A model generated the notes under the pieces. It ran no database searches. It was not told the DNA's origin and saw only the letters and a program-made list of their open reading frames with translations. 64,000 bases of DNA from Cololabis saira (taxonomy: Eukaryota; Chordata; Actinopteri; Beloniformes; Belonidae), in the NCBI RefSeq assembly GCF_033807715.1, contig NC_084592.1:30437419-30501418 (forward strand), read 5' to 3'. Shown in pieces: positions 10,880 to 23,786 of this stretch. A program made the translations under genes and the position numbers. Numbering within the stretch: the first letter of the stretch is position 1; every line of letters begins with the position of its first letter.

Positions 10880-11935
10880 CTAGACCAAAATTCCCGGGAA
10901 ATTTTGAAGTGCCACGGACTACTGCCGGATGATCGCGGGATGCACCCATGAAGGTCAAGGACTCGATACTTGGTCATTTGACACCACCCATGACTCTCTA
11001 TGTCAAACCATTCAAAAGATATTGGACTATAACGTATCGGCCAATCAGAAGAAGGGGCGTGGCTAATTTGCACCAATGAGGGTCAGGGACTCGATACTTA
11101 GTCATTTGACACCACCCATGTCTCTGTATGTCAAACCATTCAAAAGATATTGGACTTTAACGTATCAGCCAATCAGAAGAAGGGGCGTGGCTAATTTGCA
11201 CCAATGAGGGTCAGGGACTCGATACTTGGTCATTTGACACCACCCATGTCTCTGTATGTCAAACCATTCAAAAGATATTGGACTATAACGTATCGGCCAA
11301 TCAGAAGAAGGGGCGTGGCTAATTTGCACCAATGAGGGTCAGGGACTCCATACTTAGTCATTTGACACCACCCATGTCTCTGTATGTCAAACCATTCAAA
11401 AGATATTGGACTTTAACGTATCAGCCAATCAGAAGAAGGGGCGTGGCTAATTTGCACCAATGAGGGTCAGGGACTCGATACTTAGTCATTTGACACCACC
11501 CATGTCTCTGTATGTCAAACCATTCAAAAGATATTGGACTATAACGTATCGGCCAATCAGAAGAAGGGGCGTGGCTAATTTGCACCAATGAGGGTCAGGA
11601 ACTCGATACTTAGTCATTTGACACCACCCATGTCTCTGTATGTCAAACCATTCAAAAGATATTGGACTTTAACGTATCAGCCAATCAGAAGAAGGGGCGG
11701 GGCTAATTTGCACCAATGAGGGTCAGGGGCTCGATACTTAGTCATTTGATACCACCCGTGAGTCTCTATGTCAAACCATTCAAAAGATATTGGACTATAA
11801 CGTATCGGCCAATCAGAAGAAAGGGCGGGGCTAATATGTATATATAATATACAAATGTAAATATTTATATGTATAATAATAATAATATACATATATATCC
11901 CATGAACCTGTCCCCAGCAGGACTGGGGATCATGT
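10880..11935 (+). repeat. J junction + S array (7 units) + T linker
   Basis: J is 10880-10939, S is 10940-11835 (896 bp, seven units), T is 11836-11935. It is almost the same sequence as 8495-9550, including the CAGGAACTCG and GAAGAAAGGG variants, 2385 bp further on. Confidence 0.94.
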
Positions 11936-13139
11936 AAGGTCAAAAGGTCAGGGTTCAGATTCCTCCATTATCCAAGGTAAAGTATTATGAAGTCTGCATT
12001 GAGTGGGTCATGTGACTAGTTCTGGGTCACATGACCCGGAAGTATGGTAGTGTATATTGTATTGGAATGACTCAGCTAGTTCTTCGGATTTGACAAGCCT
12101 CAAATAACTTCACCTTGTAATCAAACTGTAGCTCCTAGCAGAAAAACAAAGACATCGTGAGAGAGACAGAACCCGGAAGATTCTGACAATCTTAATTTTA
12201 TTCAGATATTCCTTAAAATGTGTTAGTAACGGCAATTCGAAAACAAAAATGAGATTTTTTTGAAGAAATTTTTATTTAACATTGCAGTGAATGGAGAGAG
12301 AGACAGGAATTGGCATGGCTCTTAGTCTCCCCGTTTAAATTTTGTGCACACCACGCCTGTCAAAGTCACATTTTAAGAATACCAAAATGTATGTCTACAT
12401 TCTGACCAAAAATTATCTGTCCAGCTTTTACGGTTCGGCCGTGAGGTCGAGTTACAAATAAAAATTATGGTCATTTTTTCAGGGTTCTGCTCACTCTGAT
12501 CAATTAAAACCTCCACTCTAGATTTGAAAAAGGGGGTTTTTTAGTCCTCGCTTGAAGGCTCATATCTTGAAAAGTGTACATTTTAGGAAAAAACAGTCCG
12601 GGGTTTAGAGAGAGAAAAGAAGTTTTCCTCCGTTTTGAAGTTTGAATGACGTTTCTACGTGCAAGTATGAGAAAGATACGTGACTTGGAAAAAAGGTGAA
12701 TTTTGTCTTTTTTTTCTCAACATTTTCCCATCCGCTTTGAATGGCGCCATTGAAATGCATGGGAAAACAGTTCCCCATTAGTTTGGAAATTTGGAAATGT
12801 TTTTGCACTTCGTGCAAAAACTATTCGTGCCATCGTTCTGAAAATCCACAGGAATGTAGTTAAATTCAGGGCCTACAACTTTCTAAATCGGTTCAGAATT
12901 TTTCGAGTAACGGTATGCGAGTGGTGAGGCCCCAAAGTTCACGCAATGCGTTCCGGATGGGGCAAAAAGCGCACGTTTGTGCACGTTGCGCAAAAACGTG
13001 CACGCCAATCGCTTATAAAAGTCATACCAATTGATTCCCGATTAAGGCGCACGTTTCTACATTTTTACTTTTTGAGTTTTCTCAAAGCTGCGCAACTAGT
13101 TACGCGCCGAAGTTTATACGGAAGAATATGGAATAATAA
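11936..13139 (+). repeat. A block, copy 5
   Basis: Near-duplicate of copy 4 at a distance of 2385 bp, but it ends GGAATAATAA and is joined directly to J. It lacks the H tail. Confidence 0.93.
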
Positions 13140-13313
13140 CTAGACAAAATTCCCGGGAAATTTTGAAGTGCCACGGACTACTGCCGGATGATCGCGGGGC
13201 TCGATACTGATTAATATACTGATTAATATGACATCATCCATGACTCTGTATGTCATACCATTCAAAAGATATTTGACTATAACGTATCAGCCAATCAGAA
13301 GAAGGGGCGGGGC
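13140..13313 (+). repeat. J junction + interrupted S unit
   Basis: J (13140-13198) is followed by an atypical S unit containing a short internal duplication (CTGATTAATATACTGATTAATATG). The unit is cut inside GGGGCTAATTTGC by telomeric repeats. Confidence 0.88.
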
Positions 13314-13376
13314 TAGGGTTAGGGTTTGGGTTAGGGTTAGGGTTAACCCTAACCCTAACCCTAACCCTAACCCTAA
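13314..13376. repeat. Head-to-head telomeric repeat
   Basis: Five GGG-ending telomere-type units (one variant, TTTGGG) at 13314-13344 are followed without a spacer by AA and five perfect CCCTAA units at 13345-13376. The order TTAGGG then CCCTAA is that expected when two chromosome ends join. It lies inside an S unit: the left flank ends GGGGCTA and the right flank continues ATTTGCACC, so the telomeric repeats overlap the native CTAA bases. Confidence 0.96.
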
Positions 13377-13487
13377 TTTGCACCAATGAGGGTCAAGGAC
13401 TCGATACAGATTCCAATGACACCACCCATGACTCTCTATGTCAAACCATTCAAAAGTTATTACAGAAAATATGTAATAGGCTAATAG
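13377..13487 (+). repeat. S unit remainder + AT linker
   Basis: The rest of the interrupted S unit runs to CATTCAAAAG, then TTATTACAGAAAATATGTAA leads into the 12-bp minisatellite. The same S-to-linker junction is found at 33737. Confidence 0.88.
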
Positions 13488-14436
13488 AACCGCTAACAAG
13501 ACCGCTAACGGGACCGCTAACGGGATAGCTAACAGAACCGCTAACGGAACCTCTAACAGTATCGCTAACTGAACTGCTAACGGGATCGCTAAAGGGATCG
13601 CTAACGGGACCGCTAACGGGACTGCTAACCGAGCCGCTAACGGAATCGCTAACCGAGCCGCTAACAACCGCTAACGGAACCGCTAACGGGACCGCTAATG
13701 GGACCGCTAATGGGATCGCTAACGGAACCGCTAACGGGACCGCTAACGGGACCGCTAACAGGATCGCTAACGGGATCGCTAACCGAGCCGCTAACGGAAT
13801 CGCTAACCGAGCCGCTAACAACCGCTAACGGAACCGCTAACGAGACCGCTAATGGGACCGCTAATGGGATCGCTAACGGGATCGCTAATGGGATCGCTAA
13901 CGGGACCGCTAATGGGATCGCTAACGGGATCGCTAACGGGATCGCTAATGGGACCGCTAACCGAGCCGCTAATGGGGTCGCTAACGGGACCGCTAACAAC
14001 CGCTAACGGAACCGCTAACGGGACCGCTAACAGAACCGCTAACAGAACCGCTAACAGGACCGCTAACGGGATCGCTAACAACCGCTAGCGGAACCGCTAA
14101 CGGGACCGCTAATGGGATTGCTAACGGGACCGCTAGCGGGGTCGCTAACTGGACCGCTAACGGGATCGCTAACGGGGTCGCTAACTGGACCGCTAACGGG
14201 ATCGCTAACGGGATCGCTAACGGGGCTGCTAACAGGATCGCTAACGGAATCGCTAACTGAACCGCTAACGGGACCGCTAACCGAACCGCTAACGGGATCG
14301 CTAACTGAGCCGCTAACGGGATCACTAACGGGATCGCTAACAACCGCTAACGGGACCGCTAACGGGATTGCTAACGGGACCGCTAACGGGGTCGCTAACT
14401 GGACTGCTAACGGGATCGCTAACTGGACCGCTAACA
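13488..14436. repeat. 12-bp minisatellite, short array
   Basis: About 950 bp of CCGCTAACGGGA-type units, with 6-bp phase breaks at GCTAACAACCGCTAACGG. The period is a multiple of three, so several frames stay open on both strands (V-P-L-A, V-S-G-P and T-A-N-G type repeats). This is a consequence of the unit and not evidence of a gene. Confidence 0.95.
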
Positions 14437-14937
14437 CCAATAACACTACCATCCCATAATAAACACCTACCATCCCATAATAACACTAACATCCCATAAT
14501 AACACTAACATCCTATAAAAACACCTGACATCCCATAATAACACTAACATCCTATAAAAACACCTGCCATCCCATAATAACACTAACATCCTATAAAAAC
14601 ACCTGCCATCCCATAATAACACTAACATCCTATAAAAACACCTGCCATCCCATAATAACACTAACATCCTATAAAAACACCTGACATCCCATAATAACAC
14701 TAACATCCTATAAAAACACCTGACATCCCATAATAACACTAACATCCTATAAAAACACCTGACATCCCATAACAACACTAATATCCTATAAAAACACCTG
14801 CCATCCCATAATAACACTAACATCCTATAAAAACACCTGCCATCCCATAATAACACTAACATCCTATAAAAACACCTGCCATCCCATAATAACACTAACA
14901 TCCTATAAAAACACCTGACATCCCATAATAACACCTA

Positions 14938-14939
<2 letters not shown>
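14437..14939. repeat. 39-bp minisatellite, first array
   Basis: About 12 units of 39 bp with the core CATCCCATAATAACACTAAC and ATCCTATAAAAACACCTG. 39 is a multiple of three, which explains a long minus-strand frame with a 13-residue period. Confidence 0.94.

Positions 14940-15029
<90 letters not shown>
14940..15029. repeat. (TG)n microsatellite
   Basis: 90 bp of TG dinucleotides with one TA interruption, between the 39-bp array (ending ACACCTATCG) and the next A block. Confidence 0.98.
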
Positions 15030-15030
<1 letters not shown>

Positions 15031-15035
15031 CATCT

Positions 15036-16268
15036 AAGGTCAAAAGGTCAGGGTTCAGATTCCTCCATTTTCCAGGTTATATTACATGAAGTCTGTACTG
15101 ACTGGGTCATGTGACCAGTTCTGGGTCAGTCTAATCAGTACAGCTGAGCTCTGGTTGCTAGGGGCAACAAGAACCTGATACAGAGGGAGCGGGAATGACT
15201 CAACTGGATTTTTGGTTGTGACAAACCTGAAATCACTCCACTTTGCGCTCAAATCGTAGCTCTTAGCAGAAAAACGAAAACATTTTGAGAAACGGAGAAC
15301 CTACCAGATTATCTAAATGTTATTTTCATACAGATATTCCTTAAAATGTGTTAGTAACGGCAATTCGAAAACAAAAATGAGATTTTTTTTAAGAAAACTT
15401 CATTTAACATGGGAGTCAATGAAGAGCAAGAGAGGAACTGGCGTGTCTGTTGGCTCCCCCGTTAAAATTTTGTGCACACCACGCCTGTCAAAGTCACATT
15501 TTATGAATCACAAAACCTATGTCTATATTCTGACCAAAAATTATCTGTCTACCTTTTACGGTTTGGCCTTGACCTCGAGTTACAAATAAGAAATCATGTT
15601 TTTTTTTCAGTGTAACTACACTCTAGCAAACTGACTCCCGTGCTCTAGATTTGAAAAAAAGTGATTTCCAGTCCTCGCTTGAGGGCTCATATCTTGAAAA
15701 GTGTACATTTTAGGAAAAAACAGTTTCGGGTTTGGAGAGAGAAGAGAAGTTTTCCTCCGTTTTGAAGTTTGAATGACGTTTCTACGTGCAAGTATGAGAA
15801 AGATACGTGACTCGGAAAAAAGGTGAATTTTGTCTTTTTTTTCTCAACATTTTCCCATCCGCTTATAATGGCGCCATTGAAATGCATGGGAAAATCTTCC
15901 CCATTAGTTTGGAAATTTGGAAATGTTTTTACACTTCGTGCAAAAACTATTCGTGCCATCGTTTTGAAAATCCACAGGACCGTAGTTAAATTCAGGGCCT
16001 ACAACTTTCTAAATCGGTTCAGAATTTTTCGAGTAACGGTGTGCGAGTGGTGAGGCCCCAAACTTCTCGCAATGCGTTCCGGATGGGGCAAAAAGCGCAC
16101 GTTTGTGCACGTTGCGCAAAAACGTGCACGCCAATCGCTAATAAAAGTCATACCACTCGATTCCCGATTAAGGCGCACGTTTCTACGTTTTTACTTTTCG
16201 CGTTTTCTCAAAGCTGTGGGACTAGTTACGCGCCAAAGTTTTTACGGAAGAATAAAGAATAATAATAA
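15036..16268 (+). repeat. A block, copy 6
   Basis: Shares with copy 14 a distinct 5' end: GGGTCAGTCTAATCAG, then AGCTGAGCTC and GGCAACAAGAACCTGATAC. Both copies follow TG repeats. The second TCACATGA site is therefore missing. The cassette is CGCTTATAATGG. Confidence 0.93.
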
Positions 16269-16503
16269 GCCTGAGCAATAGTATGAGTGCCTCGTGCTGC
16301 GCACGAGGCACTCCTCCTCCATTGAGCTTGCGCAGCTCAATGGAGGAGGCGTGCCACGTGGCGCAGCCGTGGCACTAATAAATAAATAAATAAGCCTGAG
16401 CAATAGTATTAGTGCCTCGTGCTGCGCACGAGGCACTCCTCCTCCATTGAGCTTGCGCATCTCAATGGAGGAGGCGTGCCACGTGGCGCAGCCGTGGCAC
16501 TAA
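16269..16503 (+). repeat. H tail, two copies
   Basis: Two 110-bp triple-hairpin tails (16269-16378 and 16394-16503) separated by TAATAAATAAATAAA-like sequence. The first has the loop variant TTGCGCA, which lengthens stem 2 to ATTGAGC/GCTCAAT; the second has CTTGCGCAT. Confidence 0.93.
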
Positions 16504-17686
16504 CTAGACAAAATTCCCGGGAAATTTTGAAGTGCCACGGACTACTGCCGGATGATCGCGGGATGCACCCATGAAGGTCAAGGACTCGATACTTGGTCAT
16601 TTGACACCACCCATGACTCTCTATGTCAAACCATTCAAAAGATATTGGACTATAACGTATCGGCCAATCAGAAGAAGGGGCGTGGCTAATTTGCACCAAT
16701 GAGGGTCAGGGACTCGATACTTAGTCATTTGACACCACCCATGTCTCTGTATGTCAAACCATTCAAAAGATATTGGACTTTAACGTATCGGCCAATCAGA
16801 AGAAGGGGCGTGGCTAATTTGCACCAATGAGGGTCAGGGACTCGATACTTGGTCATTTGACACCACCCATGTCTCTGTATGTCAAACCATTCAAAAGATA
16901 TTGGACTATAACGTATCGGCCAATCAGAAGAAGGGGCGTGGCTAATTTGCACCAATGAGGGTGAGGGACTCCATACTTAGTCATTTGACACCACCCATGT
17001 CTCTGTATGTCAAACCATTCAAAAGATATTGGACTTTAACGTATCAGCCAATCAGAAGAAGGGGAGGGGCTAATTTGCACCAATGAGGGTCAGGGACTCG
17101 ATACTTAGTCATTTGACACCACCCATGTCTCTGTATGTCAAACCATTCAAAAGATATTGGACTTTAACGTATCAGCCAATCAGAAGAAGGGGCGTGGCTA
17201 ATTTGCACCAATGAGGGTCAGGGACTCGATACTTAGTCATTTGACACCACCCATGTCTCTGTATGTCAAACCATTCAAAAGATATTGGACTATAACGTAT
17301 CGGCCAATCAGAAGAAGGGGCGGGGCTAATTTGCACCAATGAGGGTCAGGGACTCGATACTTAGTCATTTGACACCACCCATGTCTCTGTATGTCAAACC
17401 ATTCAAAAGATATTGGACTTTAACGTATCAGCCAATCAGAAGAAGGGGCGGGGCTAATTTGCACCAATGAGTGTCAGGGGCTCGATACTTAGTCATTTGA
17501 TACCACCCGTGAGTCTCTATGTCAAACCATTCAAAAGATATTGGACTATAACGTATCGGCCAATCAGAAGAAGGGGCGGGGCTAATATGTATATATAATA
17601 TACAAATGTAAATATTTATATGTATAATAATAATAATATACATATATATCCCATGAACCTGTCCCCAGCAGGACTGGGGATCATGT
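16504..17686 (+). repeat. J junction + S array (8 units) + T linker
   Basis: J is 16504-16562, S is 16563-17586 (1024 bp, eight units), T is 17587-17686. One unit reads GGTGAGGGACTCC, a variant repeated in the next array near 19474. Confidence 0.94.
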
Positions 17687-18887
17687 AAGGTCAAAAGGTC
17701 AGGGTTCAGATTCCTCCATTATCCAAGGTAAAGTATTATGAAGTCTGCATTGAGTGGGTCATGTGACTAGTTCTGGGTCACATGACCCGGAAGTATGGTA
17801 GTGTATATTGTATTGGAATGACTCAGCTAGTTCTTCGGATTTGACAAGCCTCAAATAACTTCACCTTGTAATCAAACTGTAGCTCCTAGCAGAAAAACAA
17901 AGACATCGTGAGAGAGACAGAACCCGGAAGATTCTGACAATCTTAATTTTATTCAGATATTCCTTAAAATGTGTTAGTAACGGCAATTCGAAAACAAAAA
18001 TGAGATTTTTTTGAAGAAAACGTTATTTATTATGGGAGTCAATGGAGAGAAAGACAGGATTTGGCATGGCTGTTAGTCTCCCCGTTCAAATTTTGTGCAC
18101 ACCACACCTGTCAAAGTCACATTTTATGAATCACAAAACCTATGTCTATATTCTGACCAAAAATGATCTGTCTACCTTTTACGGTTTGGCCGTGAGGTCG
18201 AGTTACAAATAAAAATTATGATCATTTTTTTAAAGTCTCTCGCACTCTGATCAATTAGAACCGCACTGAAGATTTGACAAAAAAGTGATTTCCAGTCCTC
18301 GCTTGAGCGCTCATATCTTGAAAAGTGTACATTTTAGGAAAAAACAGTCCGGGGTTTAGAGAGAGAAGAGAAGTTTTCCTCCGTTTTGAAGTTTGAATGA
18401 CCTTTCTACGTGCAAGTATGAGAAAGATAGGTGACTCAGAAAAAAGGTGATTTTTTTTTTTTTAACCTCATCCCACACACAGTGTGAAATGCTGCCCCAT
18501 ACAAATACATGGTCCCCATTAGTTTGGAAATTTGGAAATGTTTTTGCACTTCGTGCAAAAACTATTCGTGCCATCGTTCTGAAAATCCACAGGAATGTAG
18601 TTAAATTCAGGGCCTACAACTTTCTAAATCGGTTCATAATTTTTCGAGTAACGGTGTGCGAGTGGTGAGGCCCCAAAGTTGACGCAATGCGTTCCGGATG
18701 GGGCAAAAAGTGCACGTTTGTGCACGTTGCGCAAAAACGTGCACGCCAATCGCTAATAAAAGTCATACCAATCGATTCCCGATTAAGGCGCACGTTTCTA
18801 CGTTTTTACTTTTTGAGTTTTCTCAAAGCTGCGCAACTAGTTACGCGCCGAAGTTTATACGGAAGAATATGGAATAATAATAATAAA
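17687..18887 (+). repeat. A block, copy 7
   Basis: Carries a shortened CACAGTGTGAAATG cassette (near 18479) in which the usual GGGAAAATCTTCCCC is reduced to GGTCCCC. It has no H tail. The first ~300 bp match copies 8-12, while the stretch from 18020 diverges, indicating a mosaic. Confidence 0.92.
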
Positions 18888-20199
18888 CTAGACCAAAATT
18901 CCCGGGAAATTTTGAAGTGCCACGGACTACTGCCGGATGATCGCGGGATGCACCCATGAAGGTCAAGGACTCGATACTTTGTCATTTGACACCACCCATG
19001 ACTCTCTATGTCAAACCATTCAAAAGATATTGGACTATAACGTATCGGCCAATCAGAAGAAGGGGCGTGGCTAATTTGCACCAATGAGGGTCAGGGACTC
19101 GATACTTAGTCATTTGACACCACCCATGTCTCTGTATGTCAAACCATTCAAAAGATATTGGACTTTAACGTATCAGCCAATCAGAAGAAGGGGCGTGGCT
19201 AATTTGCACCAATGAGGGTCAGGGACTCGATACTTGGTCATTTGACACCACCCATGTCTCTGTATGTCAAACCATTCAAAAGATATTGGACTATAACGTA
19301 TCGGCCAATCAGAAGAAGGGGCGTGGCTAATTTGCACCAATGAGGGTCAGGGACTCGATACTTGGTCATTTGACACCACCCATGTCTCTGTATGTCAAAC
19401 CATTCAAAAGATATTGGACTATAACGTATCGGCCAATCAGAAGAAGGGGCGTGGCTAATTTGCACCAATGAGGGTGAGGGACTCCATACTTAGTCATTTG
19501 ACACCACCCATGTCTCTGTATGTCAAACCATTCAAAAGATATTGGACTTTAACGTATCAGCCAATCAGAAGAAGGGGCGGGGCTAATTTGCACCAATGAG
19601 GGTCAGGGACTCGATACTTAGTCATTTGACACCACCCATGTCTCTGTATGTCAAACCATTCAAAAGATATTGGACTTTAACGTATCAGCCAATCAGAAGA
19701 AGGGGCGTGGCTAATTTGCACCAATGAGGGTCAGGGACTCGATACTTAGTCATTTGACACCACCCATGTCTCTGTATGTCAAACCATTCAAAAGATATTG
19801 GACTATAACGTATCGGCCAATCAGAAGAAGGGGCGTGGCTAATTTGCACCAATGAGGGTCAGGGACTCGATACTTAGTCATTTGACACCACCCATGTCTC
19901 TGTATGTCAAACCATTCAAAAGATATTGGACTATAACGTATCGGCCAATCAGAAGAAGGGGCGGGGCTAATTTGCACCAATGAGTGTCAGGGGCTCGATA
20001 CTTAGTCATTTGACACCACCCGTGAGTCTCTATGTCAAACCATTCAAAAGATATTGGACTATAACGTATCGGCCAATCAGAAGAAGGGGCGGGGCTAATA
20101 TGTATATATAATATACAAATGTAAATATTTATATGTATAATAATAATAATATACATATATATCCCATGAACCTGTCCCCAGCAGGACTGGGGATCATGT
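18888..20199 (+). repeat. J junction + S array (9 units) + T linker
   Basis: J is 18888-18947, S is 18948-20099 (1152 bp, nine units), T is 20100-20199. Confidence 0.94.
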
Positions 20200-21406
20200 A
20201 AGGTCAAAAGGTCAGGGTTCAGATTCCTCCATTATCCAAGGTAAAGTATTATGAAGTCTGCATTGAGTGGGTCATGTGACCAGTTCTGGGTCACATGACC
20301 CGGAAGTATGGTAGTGTATATTGTATTGGAATGACTCAGCTAGTTCTTCGGATTTGACAAGCCTCAAATAACTTCACCTTGTAATCAAACTGTAGCTCCT
20401 AGCAGAAAAACAAAGACATCGTGAGAGAGACAGAACCCGGAAGATTCTGACAATCTTAATTTTATTCAGATATTCCTTAAAATGTGTTAGTAACGGCAAT
20501 TCGAAAACAAAAATGAGATTTTTTTGAAGAAAACGTTATTTAACATGGGAGTCAATGGAGAGAAAGACAGGATTTGGCGTGTCTGTTGGGCCCCCCGGTC
20601 AAATTTTGTGCACACCACGCCTGTCAAAGTCACATTTTATAAATCACAACACCTATGTCTATATTCTGACCAAAGATTATCTTTCTAGCTTTTACGGTTC
20701 GGCCGTGAGCTCAAGTTACAAATAAAAATTATGGTCATTTTTTCAAAGTCTCTCGCACTCTGATCAATTAGAACCGCACTGTAGATTTGACAAAAAAGTG
20801 ATTTCCAGTCCTCGCTTGAGCGCTCATATCTTGAAAAGTGTACATTTTAGGAAAAAACAGTCCGGGGTTTGGAGAGAGAAGAGAAGTTTTCCTCCGTTTT
20901 GAAGTCTGAATGACGTTTCTACGTCCAAGTATGAGAAAGATACGTGACTCGGAAAAAAGGTGAATTTTGTCTTTTTTTTCTCAACATTTTCCCATCCGCT
21001 TATAATGGCGCCATTGAAATGCATGGGAAAATCTTCCCCATTAGTTTGGAAATTTGGAAATGTTTTTGCACTTCGTGCAAAAACTATTCTTGCCATCGTT
21101 CTGAAAATCCACAGGACTGTAGTTAAATTCAGGGCCTACAACTTTCTAAATTGGTTCAGAATTTTTCGAGTAACGGTGTGCGAGTGGTGAGGCCCCAAAG
21201 TTCACGCAATGCGTTCCGGATGGGGCAAAAAGCGCACGTTTGTGCACGTTGCGCAAAAACGTGCACGCCAATCGCTAATAAAAGTCATACCAATCGATTC
21301 CCGATTAAGTCGCACGTTTCTACGTTTTTACTTTTCGCGTTTTCTCAAAGCTGTGGGACTAGTTACGCGCCGAAGTTTATACGGAAGAATATGGAATAAA
21401 TAATAA
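20200..21406 (+). repeat. A block, copy 8
   Basis: Shares rare variants with copy 11: CCCCCCGGTCAAATTTTG (20591), GTGAGCTCAAGTTAC (20705) and GAAGTCTGAATGACG (20901). The cassette is CGCTTATAATGG. Confidence 0.93.
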
Positions 21407-21516
21407 GCCTGAGCAATAGTAAGAGTGCCTCGTGCTGCGCACGAGGCACTCCTCCTCCATTGAGCTTGCGCATCTCAATGGAGGAGGAGTGCCACGTGGC
21501 GCAGCCGTGGCACTAA
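21407..21516 (+). repeat. H tail, single copy
   Basis: Three-hairpin tail with GGAGGAGGAGTGCC in place of GGAGGAGGCGTGCC between stems 2 and 3, which extends stem 2 by one register. Confidence 0.92.
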
Positions 21517-22572
21517 CTAGACCAAAATTCCCGGGAAATTTTGAAGTGCCACGGACTACTGCCGGATGATCGCGGGATGCACCCATGAAGGTCAAGGACT
21601 CGATACTTAGTCATTTGACACCACCCATGACTCTCTATGTCAAACCATTCAAAAGATATTGGACTATAACGTATCGGCCAATCAGAAGAAGGGGCGTGGC
21701 TAATTTGCACCAATGAGTGTCAGGGACTCGATACTTGGTCATTTGACACCACCCATGTCTCTGTATGTCAAACCATTCAAAAGATATTGGACTATAACGT
21801 ATCGGCCAATCAGAAGAAGGGGCGTGGGTAATTTGCACCAATGAGGGTCAGGGACTCCATACTTAGTCATTTGACACCACCCATGTCTCTGTATGTCAAA
21901 CCATTCAAAAGATATTGGACTTTAACGTATCAGCCAATCAGAAGAAGGGGCGGGGCTAATTTGCACCAATGAGGGTCAGGGACTCGATACTTAGTCATTT
22001 GACACCACCCATGTCTCTGTATGTCAAACCATTCAAAAGATATTGGACTTTAACGTATCAGCCAATCAGAAGAAGGGGCGTGGCTAATTTGCACCAATGA
22101 GGGTCAGGGACTCGATACTTAGTCATTTGACACCACCCATGTCTCTGTATGTCAAACCATTCAAAAGATATTGGACTTTAACGTATCAGCCAATCAGAAG
22201 AAGGGGCGTGGCTAATTTGCACCAATGAGGGTCAGGGACTCGATACTTAGTCATTTGACACCACCCATGTCTCTGTATGTCAAACCATTCAAAAGATATT
22301 TGACTTTAACGTATCAGCCAATCAGAAGAAGGGGCGGGGCTAATTTGCACCAATGAGGGTCAGGGGCTCGATACTTAGTCATTTGACACCACCCATGTCT
22401 CTGTATGTCAAACCATTCAAAAGATATTGGACTATAACGTATCGGCCAATCAGAAGAAGGGGCGGGGCTAATATGTATATATAATATACAAATGTAAATA
22501 TTTATATGTATAATAATAATAATATACATATATATCCCATGAACCTGTCCCCAGCAGGACTGGGGATCATGT
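21517..22572 (+). repeat. J junction + S array (7 units) + T linker
   Basis: J is 21517-21576, S is 21577-22472 (896 bp, seven units), T is 22473-22572. One unit reads GGGTAATTTGC (21827) instead of GGCTAATTTGC. Confidence 0.94.
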
Positions 22573-23786
22573 AAGGTCAGGGTTCAGATTCCTCCATTAT
22601 CCAAGGTAAAGTATTATGAAGTCTGCATTGAGTGGGTCATGTGACTAGTTCTGGGTCACATGACCCGGAAGTATGGTAGTGTATATTGTATTGGAATGAC
22701 TCAGCTAGTTCTTCGGATTTGACAAGCCTCAAATAACTTCACCTTGTAATCAAACTGTAGCTCCTAGCAGAAAAACAAAGACATCGTGAGAGAGACAGAA
22801 CCCGGAAGATTCTGACAATCTTAATTTTATTCAGATATTCCTTAAAATGTGTTAGTAACGGCAATTCGAAAACAAAAATGAGATTTTTTTGAAGACATTT
22901 TTTTTTAACATTGCAGTGAATGGAGAAGGAGACAGGAATTGGCATGGCTCTTAGTCTCCCCGTTTAAATTTTGTGCACACCACGCCTGTCAAAGTCACAT
23001 TTTAAGAATACCAAAATGTATCTCTACATTCTGACCAAAAATGATCTGTCCAGCTTTTACGGTTCGGCCGTGAGGTCGAGTTACAAATAAAAATTATGGT
23101 CATTTTTTCAGGGTTCTGCTCACTCTGATCAATTAAAACCTCCACTCTAGATTTGAAAAAGGGGGTTTTTTAGTCCTCGCTTGAAGGCTCATATCTTGAA
23201 AAGTGTACATTTTAGGAAAAAACAGTCCGGGGTTTAGAGAGAGAAGAGAAGTTTTCCTCCGTTTTGAAGTTTGAATGACGTTTCTACGTGCAAGTATGAG
23301 AAAGATAGGTGACTCAGAAAAAAGGTGATTTTTTTTTTTTTTTTAACCTTCACCGGACATTTCACACCCACAGTGTGAAATGCTGCCCCATACAAATACA
23401 TGGGAAAATCTTCCCCATTAGTTTGGAAATTTGGAAATGTTTTTGCACTTCGTGCAAAAACTATTTGTGCCATCGTTCTGAAAATCCAGAGGACTGTAGT
23501 TAAATTCAGGGCCTACAACTTTCTAAATCGGTTCAGAATTTTTCGAGTAACGGTATGCGAGTGGTGAGGCCCCAAAGTTCACACAATGCGTTCCGGATGG
23601 GGCAAAAAGCGCACGTTTGTGCACGTTGCGCAAAAACGTGCACGCCAATCGCTAATAAAAGTCATACCAATTGATTCCCGATTAAGTCGCACGTTTCTAC
23701 GTTTTTACTTTTTGAGTTTTCTCAAAGCTGCGCAACTAGTTACGCGCCGAAGTTTATACGGAAGAATATGGAATAATAATAATAAA
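22573..23786 (+). repeat. A block, copy 9
   Basis: Starts AAGGTCAGGGTTC without the AAGGTCAAAAGG duplication. It has the CACAGTGTGAAATG cassette preceded by a T run and CACCGGACATTTCACACC (near 23350), shared with copy 10. There is no H tail. Confidence 0.92.

Noticed and set aside
13488..14436. The 12-bp minisatellite as degenerate telomere repeat because it contains GCTAAC
   Set aside because: The unit CCGCTAACGGGA does not decompose into TTAGGG variants. The resemblance is limited to CTAAC, and the true telomeric tract is separate.
14467..14934. 155-residue frame with a 13-residue period
   Set aside because: It is fully explained by the 39-bp minisatellite.
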